In this document: piece by piece, positions 32,117 through 39,167 of the stretch | Position numbering within the stretch: the stretch's first letter is position 1 | How the letters are laid out: the number at the start of each line of letters is the position of its first letter | DNA from: Gammaproteobacteria bacterium | GTDB taxonomy: Bacteria > Pseudomonadota > Gammaproteobacteria > UBA1113 | Direction: 5' to 3' | Assembly: GCA_021773295.1 (NCBI GenBank) | Contig: JAJFKI010000039.1 | Coordinates: 1-40,549, forward strand | Length of the DNA: 40,549 nucleotides | Notes under the pieces: model-generated | The model's input: only the letters and a program-made list of their open reading frames with translations | What the model was told of the DNA's origin: nothing | Databases searched by the model: none | Translations under genes and position numbers: made by a program

Positions 32117-33301
32117 ATGCCTTATCAAACAATCAATGAAATACCTGTATTTGGAGATCCTATTCAAAATGCAGTCCACCAGATGGTCAATTGCAAGAAA
32201 GACGCTCATTCATGTGCGTTAATGGCGGATCACCACTTAGGTTATGCGGTGCCTATAGGTGGCGTCATAGCTTATGAGAATCATATATCACCATCAGGTG
32301 TGGGTTATGACATAGCCTGCGGCAATAAGGCCGTTAGATTGGGTTGTAAGTATGACGACATTAAAGGTCACATACCCAGTATAATGGATGATATATTTAG
32401 AAAGATATCCTTTGGTATTGGAAGAGTTAATGAAGCTAAAGTTGATCATCAACTCTTTGATAGCGATACTTGGGATCTCTCACCTGTAAATGAACTCAAA
32501 GATATGGCTCGGTCACAATTAGGCACTGTAGGCTCTGGTAATCATTATGTGGATATTTTCAAAGACGAACAAGATCGTATATGGGTAGGAGTGCATTTCG
32601 GATCAAGAGGATTAGGTCATAAGATAGCCACTCATTTCGTCAAATCAGGTGGAGGTAAAGACGGTATAGATGTTGACCCTGTGCTTTTAGACCTTAACAG
32701 TGAATTAGGAGCTGATTACCTGGCATGCATGCAACTTGCAGGTCAATATGCTTATGCTGGAAGGGATTGGGCATGTTCTAAGGTGGCTCAAATAATAGGA
32801 GTTTTGGAAATGGAAGAAATCCACAACCACCACAACTATACTTGGGAAGAAATTCACAACGGTCAAAAACTATGGGTATGCCGCAAAGGTGCAACGCCTG
32901 CATTTCCCGGTCAAAAAGGATTCATAGGAGCTACAATGAGCGAACCGTCAGTAATAATACAAGGTGTTGATAGTGAAGATTCTAAGAAATCCCTTTATTC
33001 CACAGTTCACGGTGCAGGCAGGATAATGTCCCGTAATGAAGCAGCAGGTAAGCGCAGATGGAAAAAGGGAAAGCTTGTAGTAAAGTCTGAAGGTAAAATA
33101 ACCAAAGACATGATGATGGATAAAGTAAAAACAGCCAAGGTTGAGCTAAGAGGCGCTGGTGTAGATGAATCCCCGCATTGCTACAAAAGGCTAGATGAAG
33201 TCTTAGACTACCATAGTGATACTATAAAGATACTCCACACACTCACACCAATTGGAGTTGCCATGGCAGGTGAAAACGAGTATGATCCATTTAAAGATTA
33301 A
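32117..33301 (+). CDS. rtcB: RtcB-type RNA-splicing ligase
   Basis: Joins RNA ends with 2',3'-cyclic or 3'-phosphate to 5'-OH using GTP and Mn2+; in cells it repairs cleaved tRNAs. The 394 residues show family motifs: DIACGN at 65-70 with the metal-binding Cys, GSGNHYVDIF, HFGSRGLGH, HNHHN with metal-binding His residues, and HGAGR around 298-302, the motif I associate with the guanylylated His. All appear intact, so it should be active. Directly downstream of six tRNAs and several structured RNAs and followed by a second RNA ligase, suggesting repair of tRNAs cut by host nucleases. Confidence 0.93.
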   Translation: MPYQTINEIPVFGDPIQNAVHQMVNCKKDAHSCALMADHHLGYAVPIGGVIAYENHISPSGVGYDIACGNKAVRLGCKYDDIKGHIPSIMDDIFRKISFGIGRVNEAKVDHQLFDSDTWDLSPVNELKDMARSQLGTVGSGNHYVDIFKDEQDRIWVGVHFGSRGLGHKIATHFVKSGGGKDGIDVDPVLLDLNSELGADYLACMQLAGQYAYAGRDWACSKVAQIIGVLEMEEIHNHHNYTWEEIHNGQKLWVCRKGATPAFPGQKGFIGATMSEPSVIIQGVDSEDSKKSLYSTVHGAGRIMSRNEAAGKRRWKKGKLVVKSEGKITKDMMMDKVKTAKVELRGAGVDESPHCYKRLDEVLDYHSDTIKILHTLTPIGVAMAGENEYDPFKD

Positions 33302-33309
33302 CAACTAAA
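33300..33309 (+). promoter_or_regulatory. AACAACTAAA leader motif
   Basis: Plus-strand copy, 16 bases before the RNA ligase ATG and overlapping the rtcB stop codon. Confidence 0.65.
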
Positions 33310-33325
33310 CAGAAAGCATAACATC

Positions 33326-33988
33326 ATGAAAGAATATCACAAGATACAAACTGTATACATGCGAGACCCTGATAATAAGTACAAAACATTACTCGAGGGA
33401 GAATACTCTATACCTCAATTTGAATACTTAAAAAATAATCCTTGGGTATTTACGGAAAAGGTAGACGGTACAAATATAAGAGTTATCATCAATAAAGGAA
33501 ACATAACCTTTGGAGGCAAAACCGACAATGCACAAATACCTACAGAGTTGACAAATTGGCTTATTAATAAGTTTAAGGAACTTGAAAAAATAGAAGGTTT
33601 TTCTTCTAGATTTGATGGTGCAGAGGAAGTATGTTTATATGGCGAAGGATATGGGAATAAAATCCAAAAAGCAGGAAAGTTATACGGAGACACACAGAAA
33701 TTTGTTTTATTTGATGTTAAGGTAGGTAACTTTTGGCTTAGTAGAGAAAATGTAGAGGATGTAGCTTTTAAGTTAGATTTAGATGTAGTTCCTGTTGTTG
33801 GCACTGGAACTTTAGATGATATGGTTAAACTATGTAAGCATGGCCATAATGGAAATATAAGTTTTAATTCTAGATGGGGAGATTTTCAACCAGAGGGAAT
33901 AGTGGCTAGACCAGAAACAGAACTCTGTACCCATGATGGGAAAAGAATAATAACAAAACTTAAATGCAAGGATTTTAGAAAGGAATAG
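33326..33988 (+). CDS. ATP-dependent RNA ligase (Rnl2-like)
   Basis: Nucleotidyltransferase that joins 3'-OH and 5'-phosphate RNA ends, sealing nicks. Motifs in order: motif I EKVDGTNIR with AMP-accepting Lys45, motif III-like VCLYGEGYG near residue 97, FVLFDV (about 127-132), motif IV EGIVARPE near 192, and motif V IITKLKCKDF near the C-terminus. The 220 residues cover the catalytic domain only; the C-terminal domain of T4 Rnl2 is missing. Complements RtcB, which uses the opposite end chemistry. Confidence 0.9.
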   Translation: MKEYHKIQTVYMRDPDNKYKTLLEGEYSIPQFEYLKNNPWVFTEKVDGTNIRVIINKGNITFGGKTDNAQIPTELTNWLINKFKELEKIEGFSSRFDGAEEVCLYGEGYGNKIQKAGKLYGDTQKFVLFDVKVGNFWLSRENVEDVAFKLDLDVVPVVGTGTLDDMVKLCKHGHNGNISFNSRWGDFQPEGIVARPETELCTHDGKRIITKLKCKDFRKE

Positions 33989-33996
33989 TTATTATC

Positions 33997-34170
33997 ATGA
34001 TATCAATTATATTCAGCCTTTGCATGTTCCTAGCAGGCACTGTATTCGGCTTTTGGTATGCAAACAAGCAGTCCAAATCAGCCATTGCCGATGCTCTTGA
34101 ACAAGTCAATGACATGAAGACCATGGCAAAAGAAGCAAACGACTTAATTCATCAAGCAACTAATTTATGA
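33997..34170 (+). CDS. 57-aa membrane-anchored helical protein
   Basis: An N-terminal membrane segment (residues 3-21, SIIFSLCMFLAGTVFGFWY) followed by an amphipathic helix. Starts 8 bases after the RNA ligase and ends in ATGA with the next gene. Resembles small spanin- or holin-like proteins in layout only. Confidence 0.55.
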   Translation: MISIIFSLCMFLAGTVFGFWYANKQSKSAIADALEQVNDMKTMAKEANDLIHQATNL

Positions 34171-34313
34171 ATTTAAATGAAGAAGAATTAAAATTTTTGC
34201 TAAGTTTTCTTGAGGATAACATGAGCAATGATGTATTTACTATGGATAAAGCTCGTTTCATTTTAAATTTATATGATAAGTTAAATGAAAAGTTGAAAGA
34301 AATAGAAGAATGA
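34167..34313 (+). CDS. hypothetical protein, 48 aa
   Basis: Short acidic helical protein (MNLNEEELKFLLSFLEDNM at the start), with ATGA overlaps on both sides. Not recognised. Confidence 0.55.
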   Translation: MNLNEEELKFLLSFLEDNMSNDVFTMDKARFILNLYDKLNEKLKEIEE

Positions 34314-34693
34314 ACATTTACAAAGATGTAATAGATGACATAGGCAAATTATGCCGATTCTTTAAAAGGTTTATTAAGCCAAATAAGACAATTTCATATA
34401 CTACAGTCAGCTCTGAGCCATCAATCCAGCTTAATAAAACACGCATCGATGCTACGCTCATACCAATGGGTCCACCACCTGTGACATGGAAGCCAGGTGA
34501 TCCCATAACTATGAAGACTGGAACGACTTGCAGCCCATTTGGTGCAATAGGTGGTATAAATGACATTTCCTTCAAACAATGGCAAAAACAACAAGAGTTT
34601 TATGAACAACAAAAACATCCAAATAAATTTATTAATGCGGTTGATCTCGAAGCACTCATCAAGGAATTCAAAGCCAAAGGTAAGATGCAATGA
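34310..34693 (+). CDS. hypothetical protein, 127 aa
   Basis: Not recognised. Starts by ATGA overlap in the gene before. The central portion is Pro/Gly/Thr-rich (GPPPVTWKPGDPITMKTG, about 55-72) and probably disordered; a Gln-rich helix follows (FKQWQKQQEFYEQQ). No enzymatic motif. Overlaps the 33-residue gene downstream by 4 bases. Confidence 0.6.
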   Translation: MNIYKDVIDDIGKLCRFFKRFIKPNKTISYTTVSSEPSIQLNKTRIDATLIPMGPPPVTWKPGDPITMKTGTTCSPFGAIGGINDISFKQWQKQQEFYEQQKHPNKFINAVDLEALIKEFKAKGKMQ

Positions 34694-34791
34694 AAGTATG
34701 CTTATTTTACCCCTCAATCGTCATATTAATCATATTCTTATTAGGTGAGCCTAACCTCCTTGATGCAATAATCCATTGCCTAATGAAATAA
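34690..34791 (+). CDS. 33-aa hydrophobic peptide
   Basis: A membrane segment at residues 3-19 (VCLFYPSIVILIIFLLG) with a short tail; translationally linked at both ends (ATGA before, TAATG after). Possibly a small membrane toxin-like or lysis accessory peptide; unknown. Confidence 0.5.
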   Translation: MKVCLFYPSIVILIIFLLGEPNLLDAIIHCLMK

Positions 34792-34997
34792 TGACTAACA
34801 CAGCAACCAAGTACCCTCTAGAAGGTCTCAGGATCGCCCACACGCCCTCTTTGCCTACAAAACAGGATATCTACCTCCTAAGAAGACAAAGCGCCGAGAA
34901 CGGCTGGTATCTCGCCTCACAAAGGAATGATGTTGCAGCCATGGCCGAATACCTTATCATATGGAGCAAATCATTCGCAGACCGTAATATTCACTAA
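34791..34997 (+). CDS. hypothetical protein, 68 aa
   Basis: Not recognised. Start at the ATG sharing TAATG with the previous stop; an upstream TTG start would overlap more. Helical second half with DIYLLRRQSAENGWYLASQRND. Confidence 0.6.
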   Translation: MTNTATKYPLEGLRIAHTPSLPTKQDIYLLRRQSAENGWYLASQRNDVAAMAEYLIIWSKSFADRNIH

Positions 34998-34999
34998 TC

Positions 35000-35260
35000 A
35001 TGACTGACCCACTAACCACAAAATTACAACAAATTACGAAACAATTAGACTTTCTAATGATACATGCTAAAGAGACACCAGCATTCTATGGAGAATCTCA
35101 GGACATCCTAGAAGCCGTACAAGGCTTTATTGAAGAAGATATTAAACAAATTATTGACGATCATTACGCTAACCCAAACATCACACTAGAAATAGGAGAC
35201 GAATCAGACTACAACACTCTGCACCTATTTCCACAACATCAAAACTATAAAAGTAATTAA
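35000..35260 (+). CDS. hypothetical protein, 86 aa
   Basis: Not recognised. Acidic, helical N-terminal half (residues 5-50) and polar C-terminus. It precedes the small-terminase-like gene by 18 bases; no shared motif with terminase proteins. Confidence 0.6.
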   Translation: MTDPLTTKLQQITKQLDFLMIHAKETPAFYGESQDILEAVQGFIEEDIKQIIDDHYANPNITLEIGDESDYNTLHLFPQHQNYKSN

Positions 35261-35278
35261 AGTCTAATATACACGCAT

Positions 35279-35785
35279 ATGGCCAGACCAAGACACACTC
35301 ACGCTCAAATCATTCAAAAAGAAAGGAAAGATCGCAAAGCCATACTCCTTAAAGAACTTAAGAAAACTTACGGACTAATCACAGAAGCTTGCGAAAATCT
35401 TAACGTCTCAAGATCAACTTACTACACTTACTACAATAATGACCCAGAATTCGCAGCTCAAGTTGACCACATCAAAGAATCTAAAACAGACTTCTACGAA
35501 ACCCAACTCATGAAACAAGCAAAACAAGGTAACGCTGCATCCACCATATTCTACCTCAAAACTCAAGCCAGAGATAGAGGATTCATAGAAAACCCAGTAG
35601 CAGAAGAACACCTAAAAGCTCTAACAGACATTAAACCAAATGACAAAATTAAAGAAGTTAAAGAATACTTCGACAAACATATCATCAACGTCACTCCAAA
35701 AACAAACACACCCGAAACTCCACAATCCACCACCACAACCACAATACAATCAACTACACAACCAAACAACATTAATACACAATAA
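35279..35785 (+). CDS. small-terminase-like HTH protein (phBC6A51 type)
   Basis: 168 residues. The segment 22-62 (LLKELKKTYGLITEACENL, VSRSTYYTYYNNDPEFAAQ) is the homeodomain-like HTH of phage small terminase subunits, and MKQAKQGNAASTIFYLKTQARDRGF (about 78-102) is the typical second part of that family. The last 30 residues are Thr/Pro/Gln-rich and disordered. It should recognise viral DNA for packaging. It lies about 5.8 kb before terL if the genome is circular, an unusual distance. Confidence 0.75.
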   Translation: MARPRHTHAQIIQKERKDRKAILLKELKKTYGLITEACENLNVSRSTYYTYYNNDPEFAAQVDHIKESKTDFYETQLMKQAKQGNAASTIFYLKTQARDRGFIENPVAEEHLKALTDIKPNDKIKEVKEYFDKHIINVTPKTNTPETPQSTTTTTIQSTTQPNNINTQ

Positions 35786-36205
35786 CCTATATAAATATAT
35801 ATATAATATATAACTCTATCCCGTCCCTCATATATCTATATATAAAGTACATATAGAGTACCCATGAATCATATGCTAGTCAAGCATAATCGTTTCAATC
35901 GAAACCATAAACTAATTAAAAGCATATAGATGCAATTGATCATATTATATAAGCATATACACAGATGTGGCAGTATCCCTATAAAAAGATTAGACATAAG
36001 ACCCACATTGCGATCTATTATACAAGTGTAGAGTATAACCTATGTGTATATGACTATATAATATAAATGTATATGATTATACTAGGGGGGAGGGGGTTAG
36101 ATATTAAATGCACCTCGGCAGATCCAGAACGGTTCGTCCTCATAAAAAATTATTATAAAAAGATTGCCATTGAAATTATTACAAAACTATACTGTGAATA
36201 TCAAT
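35786..36205. other. 420-base non-coding AT-rich region with a G-tract
   Basis: No credible ORF. Very AT-rich with many TATATA runs, then an isolated GGGGGGAGGGGG at 36085-36096 followed by a short GC-richer stretch. It directly follows the small-terminase-like gene, so a packaging (pac/cos) site, replication origin or promoter cluster may sit here; no diagnostic sequence was found. Confidence 0.4.
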
Positions 36206-36442
36206 ATGAAAACAGAAGCAAAAAGAATGTATAGACTGCCCAGTAGTGATTATGGCGAAGAAGCATATATAGATTTATATAGCATTACTGGGATATCAAG
36301 GGGTGGCTTAGAAGATAGAGATGGTAAAGAAGTGACTATTAGATTTGGGTGTGGTTCATGGCGGAGTGTTTTTTGCAAGAATAGCGATGACGCCAAGGCA
36401 TTTATGACTGAGATATTGATGGAATTAAATAAAATAAGGTAA
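36206..36442 (+). CDS. hypothetical protein, 78 aa
   Basis: Not recognised. I use the ATG at 36206; the longer frame begins with a TTG at 36164. The pattern (YIDLYSITGISRGGL, KEVTIRFGCGSW, then a helix SDDAKAFMTEILMEL) suggests a small alpha/beta protein. Its stop codon lies in the left inverted repeat of the transposon-like segment, so the element inserted at, or shaped, its end. Confidence 0.65.
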   Translation: MKTEAKRMYRLPSSDYGEEAYIDLYSITGISRGGLEDRDGKEVTIRFGCGSWRSVFCKNSDDAKAFMTEILMELNKIR

Positions 36443-36464
36443 TTATATACAAGTTTACACTTGA
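36438..36464 (+). repeat. left terminal inverted repeat
   Basis: Matches the reverse complement of 38667-38693 at 23 of 27 positions (GGTAA, TATATA and AAGTTTACAC identical). Directly outside stands AAATAA, repeated outside the right end. Confidence 0.65.
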
Positions 36465-36685
36465 GTTATAGCAATGAGTTCATTTAATTTTAGATTAAGT
36501 GAGTGTGCTATTTTGTAAAGAATGTAGATAGACGGTATATTTTCCCCTCTTTCTACCATCCCAATAAAGTTTCTGCTTACCCCTGTTAATTCTGCAAGTT
36601 TTTCTTGGCTTATTTTGTTCCTTCTTCGTGCTATATGCACGCATTCCCCAATTTGTGATGCTATAAGCTGTTTATCTTTATGCAT
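36455..36685 (-). CDS. XRE-family transcriptional regulator
   Basis: A 76-residue Cro/CI-like HTH protein: the segment IGECVHIARRRNKISQEKLAELTGVSRNFIGMVERGENIPS (about 12-53) is the classic fold with Gln22-equivalent contacts in SQEKLAELTGVS. It is transcribed away from the lipoprotein gene; the palindrome AAGTATTACTT over the -10 between them is the likely operator. It could keep the lipoprotein gene on during lysogeny or carrier state or regulate the transposon; no lysogeny genes were found. Confidence 0.88.
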   Translation of the reverse strand: MHKDKQLIASQIGECVHIARRRNKISQEKLAELTGVSRNFIGMVERGENIPSIYILYKIAHSLNLKLNELIAITQV

Positions 36686-36742
36686 TTGTAATTATATAAG
36701 ATAATAGTCTTTACTTCGACCAAGTATTGGTTATTAAAAGAC

Positions 36743-36758
36743 AAGTATTACTTATAAT
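36743..36758 (+). promoter_or_regulatory. promoter with overlapping palindromic operator
   Basis: TATAAT at 36753-36758 overlaps the perfect 11-base palindrome AAGTATTACTT (36743-36753). AAGTATT also occurs at 36722-36728. Sits between the divergent XRE and lipoprotein genes. Confidence 0.55.
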
Positions 36759-36817
36759 ATTGTGTGTATTTTATGAATGAACACATTGTTTTTGGTTAAA
36801 TCGAACTAGAGGTTGAA

Positions 36818-37102
36818 ATGAAAAAGTTAGTAGAAACAGTATTAGTAAGTGGTTCAATTGCACTGATAGTTTTATTGATAGCCTCATTGTTATCTGGATG
36901 TCAGACTTATAACCAACGTCGTGCAGATTTATATTACAGGCAGTATGAAGATGGTCAGATGAGCACATATGAGTATAATACACTTATGATTGACGTGCAG
37001 GAGAATCACCGGAATCGAGTGAGGCGAGTAGCAGATAGCTTTAGGAAGATTGGTGATAGTCTAAAGAGTCGACCAAATTACCCTTCTTATAATTACAGAT
37101 AA
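36818..37102 (+). CDS. small lipoprotein
   Basis: 94 residues. Signal peptide (KKLV, hydrophobic 8-24) with lipobox LSGC; Cys28 would be lipidated after signal peptidase II cleavage. Residue +2 is Gln, predicting outer-membrane sorting in Gram-negative hosts. The mature part is Tyr/Arg-rich and polar. Small phage lipoproteins often block superinfection or form the outer spanin; adjacent regulator and transposon context favours a host-expressed (moron) role. SD GAGG lies about 8 bases before the ATG. Confidence 0.8.
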   Translation: MKKLVETVLVSGSIALIVLLIASLLSGCQTYNQRRADLYYRQYEDGQMSTYEYNTLMIDVQENHRNRVRRVADSFRKIGDSLKSRPNYPSYNYR

Positions 37103-37111
37103 ACAACTAAA
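37102..37111 (+). promoter_or_regulatory. AACAACTAAA leader motif
   Basis: Plus-strand copy, 15 bases before the ATG at 37127, touching the lipoprotein stop. Confidence 0.65.
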
Positions 37112-37126
37112 CAGAAATATGATCAC

Positions 37127-37354
37127 ATGAAGCTGATTGAATATAAGAAAATAGGCCGTGATTATCTGCTTGTTATAGAAGAGTCATTTTTATGGATATT
37201 CAAGTGGAGAAGGAAATACATAGGAGATTTTGTATTCTATACATATCCTGAATATGAGTATTGTGATATGTCTTTGCTGAGGGAGTTGCATGATATTGTT
37301 TTGCAGATAGAGGTTGAAAGAATAAGACCTAAGGCTGAGCTGAAGGGTATTTAG
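37127..37354 (+). CDS. hypothetical protein, 75 aa
   Basis: Not recognised. Aromatic-rich (LLVIEESFLWIFKWRRKYIGDFVFYTYPEYEY, about 14-45), no clear membrane segment because charges interrupt it. Its 3' end overlaps the Rha-like gene on the other strand by 26 bases. Confidence 0.6.
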   Translation: MKLIEYKKIGRDYLLVIEESFLWIFKWRRKYIGDFVFYTYPEYEYCDMSLLRELHDIVLQIEVERIRPKAELKGI

Positions 37355-37718
37355 GATCATATTGAACTGCTTGCTTCAGGTTTTTATTAAACGTGGATAG
37401 TTTTAAATCGCTGTGGAAATCTTTTTTAGTATTTTGTATGGTTTTCATAAGATTAAGCAGGAAATTAACTTGTTCGAAGTTTATGTAAGCATATTTCTTA
37501 TGTTTTGTATTTGTTGAGTCTTTTTCTGTTTGAAAGTTGATATTGCCTAGTGATGTTAAATCGTCTTGATGTTTCTTAAGTAATTTAAACAATGTTTCGT
37601 GTTGAATTTGAAAAACATCTGCAACATCTTTTGAATCAACGAGTAAGTTCGTTGTTTGCCTTAGTATTGATATCAAATCATCCTTAGCCTCTTTAAACTT
37701 TTGTATAGGTTCATCCAT
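37329..37718 (-). CDS. Rha-like phage regulatory protein, putative
   Basis: 129 residues. Residues about 25-90 (DSKDVADVFQIQHETLFKLL, then KYAYINFEQVNFLLNLMK) resemble the DNA-binding core of Rha and other antirepressor-type phage regulators, with weak conservation. Its ATG overlaps the end of the transposase gene (ATGGATGA), so it is a co-transcribed passenger. May regulate passengers or phage genes; could also be an unrelated DNA-binding accessory. Confidence 0.55.
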   Translation of the reverse strand: MDEPIQKFKEAKDDLISILRQTTNLLVDSKDVADVFQIQHETLFKLLKKHQDDLTSLGNINFQTEKDSTNTKHKKYAYINFEQVNFLLNLMKTIQNTKKDFHSDLKLSTFNKNLKQAVQYDPKYPSAQP

Positions 37719-38625
37719 GTGTTAGTTCCTTGTATGTGATTCTATTTTCTATATTAGACAGCATGTGGTTAAACCTATCAGCTTCTCCCATATGCCTTGA
37801 ATTGTATCTGAAGACAAACTCATCGACATAATACTGAATATGTTTAGCTGATGTGAAATGATAAATCCCAACTATGCCACGTTTTAACAGGCTCCAAAAG
37901 CCTTCTATGGTATTTGTGTGGATTCTGCCCCTGACGAACTCCTTTTCTGAATGCCTGATAATTTTATGATCATAAATTAGCCCAAGTGCATGATATCCTA
38001 TCCATTCATCAGTATACACAACGGCATCCTTAACAAATTCAACGACTTCCCTACCCAATGTATTGCTTTTGACATTATCCACTTTTTTAGCAACTAGCTT
38101 ACCCTTTCTTTCTATCATGCCTATAATGGGAGTCTTATCTTTGTGACTACGCCCTTGAGAGCTCTTAACCTTTTTGTGTTTGTGTCGGTTCATATTCTTA
38201 CCGCCTATATATGTTTCATCGACTTCCACCTCATTAGCGAGTTCTACATCATCGTAAATACCGAAACAGTTCCTAATGCGTTGTAACATGAACCATGCTG
38301 TCTTTTGAGTCACATGTATGTCTTTGGCTAGCTGCATAGAGCTAATACCCTTCTTATGGGAAGTGACAAGCCAGATAGCAAGGAACCACTTCTGAAGCTT
38401 TACCTTTGTATTCTCGAATAGTGTGTTTATTCGCACATTAAAGTATTTTTTGGTGTTCCTACACCTATATCTATTATTTGAGCATTTATATACCTGTGAA
38501 TGTTCGTCAAAAGGTGAAATAACATTTCCATTCCACCGAAGTTGCTCTAAATGGTCTATGCACGCTTGTTCATCAGGAAAAGCGTTGATTAATTCTATTA
38601 GCGATTTAAACTCTCTATTTATCAT
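37711..38625 (-). CDS. IS1595-family transposase (ISXO2-like)
   Basis: 304 residues. N-terminal zinc-ribbon-like stretch without all cysteines (VYKCSNNRYRCRNTKKYF, 45-62), then WFLAIWLVTSHKKGISSMQLA and VTQKTAWFMLQRIR (105-118), all typical. DDE-type core: VDETYIGG (Asp136), YTDEW (Asp206), and HTNTIEGFW (236-244, Asn/Glu). Length and motif order are complete, so it may be active. The form with ISPFD in place of the Cys pair recalls elements from Bacteroidota. Confidence 0.93.
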   Translation of the reverse strand: MINREFKSLIELINAFPDEQACIDHLEQLRWNGNVISPFDEHSQVYKCSNNRYRCRNTKKYFNVRINTLFENTKVKLQKWFLAIWLVTSHKKGISSMQLAKDIHVTQKTAWFMLQRIRNCFGIYDDVELANEVEVDETYIGGKNMNRHKHKKVKSSQGRSHKDKTPIIGMIERKGKLVAKKVDNVKSNTLGREVVEFVKDAVVYTDEWIGYHALGLIYDHKIIRHSEKEFVRGRIHTNTIEGFWSLLKRGIVGIYHFTSAKHIQYYVDEFVFRYNSRHMGEADRFNHMLSNIENRITYKELTHG

Positions 38626-38646
38626 AAAAACAATAATAGTAGATTA

Positions 38647-38676
38647 TTACACAATGTCAACCTAGATCTTGTGTAA
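38647..38676. repeat. inverted repeat TTACACAA / TTGTGTAA before transposase
   Basis: TTACACAA at 38647-38654 and TTGTGTAA at 38669-38676, eight perfect pairs over 14 bases, upstream of the transposase with a leftward TTGACA between the arms. Likely transposase or regulator binding site controlling its own promoter. Confidence 0.5.
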
Positions 38677-38693
38677 ACTTATATATAGTTACC
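38667..38693 (-). repeat. right terminal inverted repeat
   Basis: Partner of 36438-36464 (23 of 27 matching). AAATAA follows immediately at 38694-38699. Confidence 0.65.
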
Positions 38694-38933
38694 AAATAAA
38701 CTTAAAACACGTAAAGATCATATTATATATATTAGGAATAAGATGTATATGATTAGGAAATTCTACAGATCACAATCTTTAGTGTGGACTTTCTTCCAAA
38801 TATTTAATATGCAATTCATATAATACGTCATCCGGGACAAGAATTTAATAACCACACACAGCAATTGTAAAAAAATTTTCAAGGATAAATTTCTGCGAAA
38901 TTTAGATAATTTAAAATAATAAAAAGGGATATT
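38694..38933. other. 240-base AT-rich intergenic region
   Basis: No credible ORF. It shares the 13-mer ATGTATATGATTA with the non-coding region at about 36067-36079. Presumably holds the promoter of the Tat-related operon; no clear -35/-10 pair recognised. Confidence 0.35.
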
Positions 38934-39167
38934 ATGGCTAAGAATGTAACAAGAAAACAACCAAATGAGATTGGAAGATTAAAGAGAATGGGACTTGAGC
39001 GTAAGCTTGTTAAAGCATCAGAAGGAAAAATGCGCTTGAGTGATGTGATGCAAGAGTCCATCCAGGACACGTTGGCTGCTGGTATCGATCGATCAGATGC
39101 GGTCCGAGTCAGTAAGAAAGAGATTCGTAGGCAGGCAAATCGTAAAGCGAGAGGATTGCCTGCATGA
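38934..39167 (+). CDS. basic protein, 77 aa, first gene of Tat-related operon
   Basis: Not recognised. Very Arg/Lys-rich, helical, no membrane segment (IGRLKRMGLERKLVKASEGK, then EIRRQANRKARGLPA at the end). It ends in ATGA with the Tat-substrate candidate. Could be a nucleic-acid-binding or chaperone-like protein. A short conserved theme, small Lys/Arg-rich proteins in this phage, is shared with genes at 12908 and 40435. Confidence 0.65.
   Translation: MAKNVTRKQPNEIGRLKRMGLERKLVKASEGKMRLSDVMQESIQDTLAAGIDRSDAVRVSKKEIRRQANRKARGLPA

Larger units (their letters stand above)
36438..38693. mobile_element. IS1595-family transposon with passenger genes (putative)
   Basis: A 2256-base segment bounded by 27-base inverted repeats (23 of 27 match), with AAATAA abutting both outer ends as a possible target duplication (family usual length is 8). 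It contains an IS1595-type transposase, a Rha-like gene coupled to it, an XRE regulator, a lipoprotein and a 75-residue protein. IS1595 elements are known to carry passenger genes. One AACAACTAAA motif inside suggests the segment has been adapted to the phage or that some passengers are phage-derived. Confidence 0.6.

Noticed and set aside
36455..36685. Evidence for a temperate phage from the XRE repressor
   Set aside because: No integrase, excisionase or attachment site was found, and the regulator lies in a transposon-like segment.
36068..38750. Shared 13-mer ATGTATATGATTA in two intergenic regions
   Set aside because: Both regions are TATA-rich, so chance similarity is likely.
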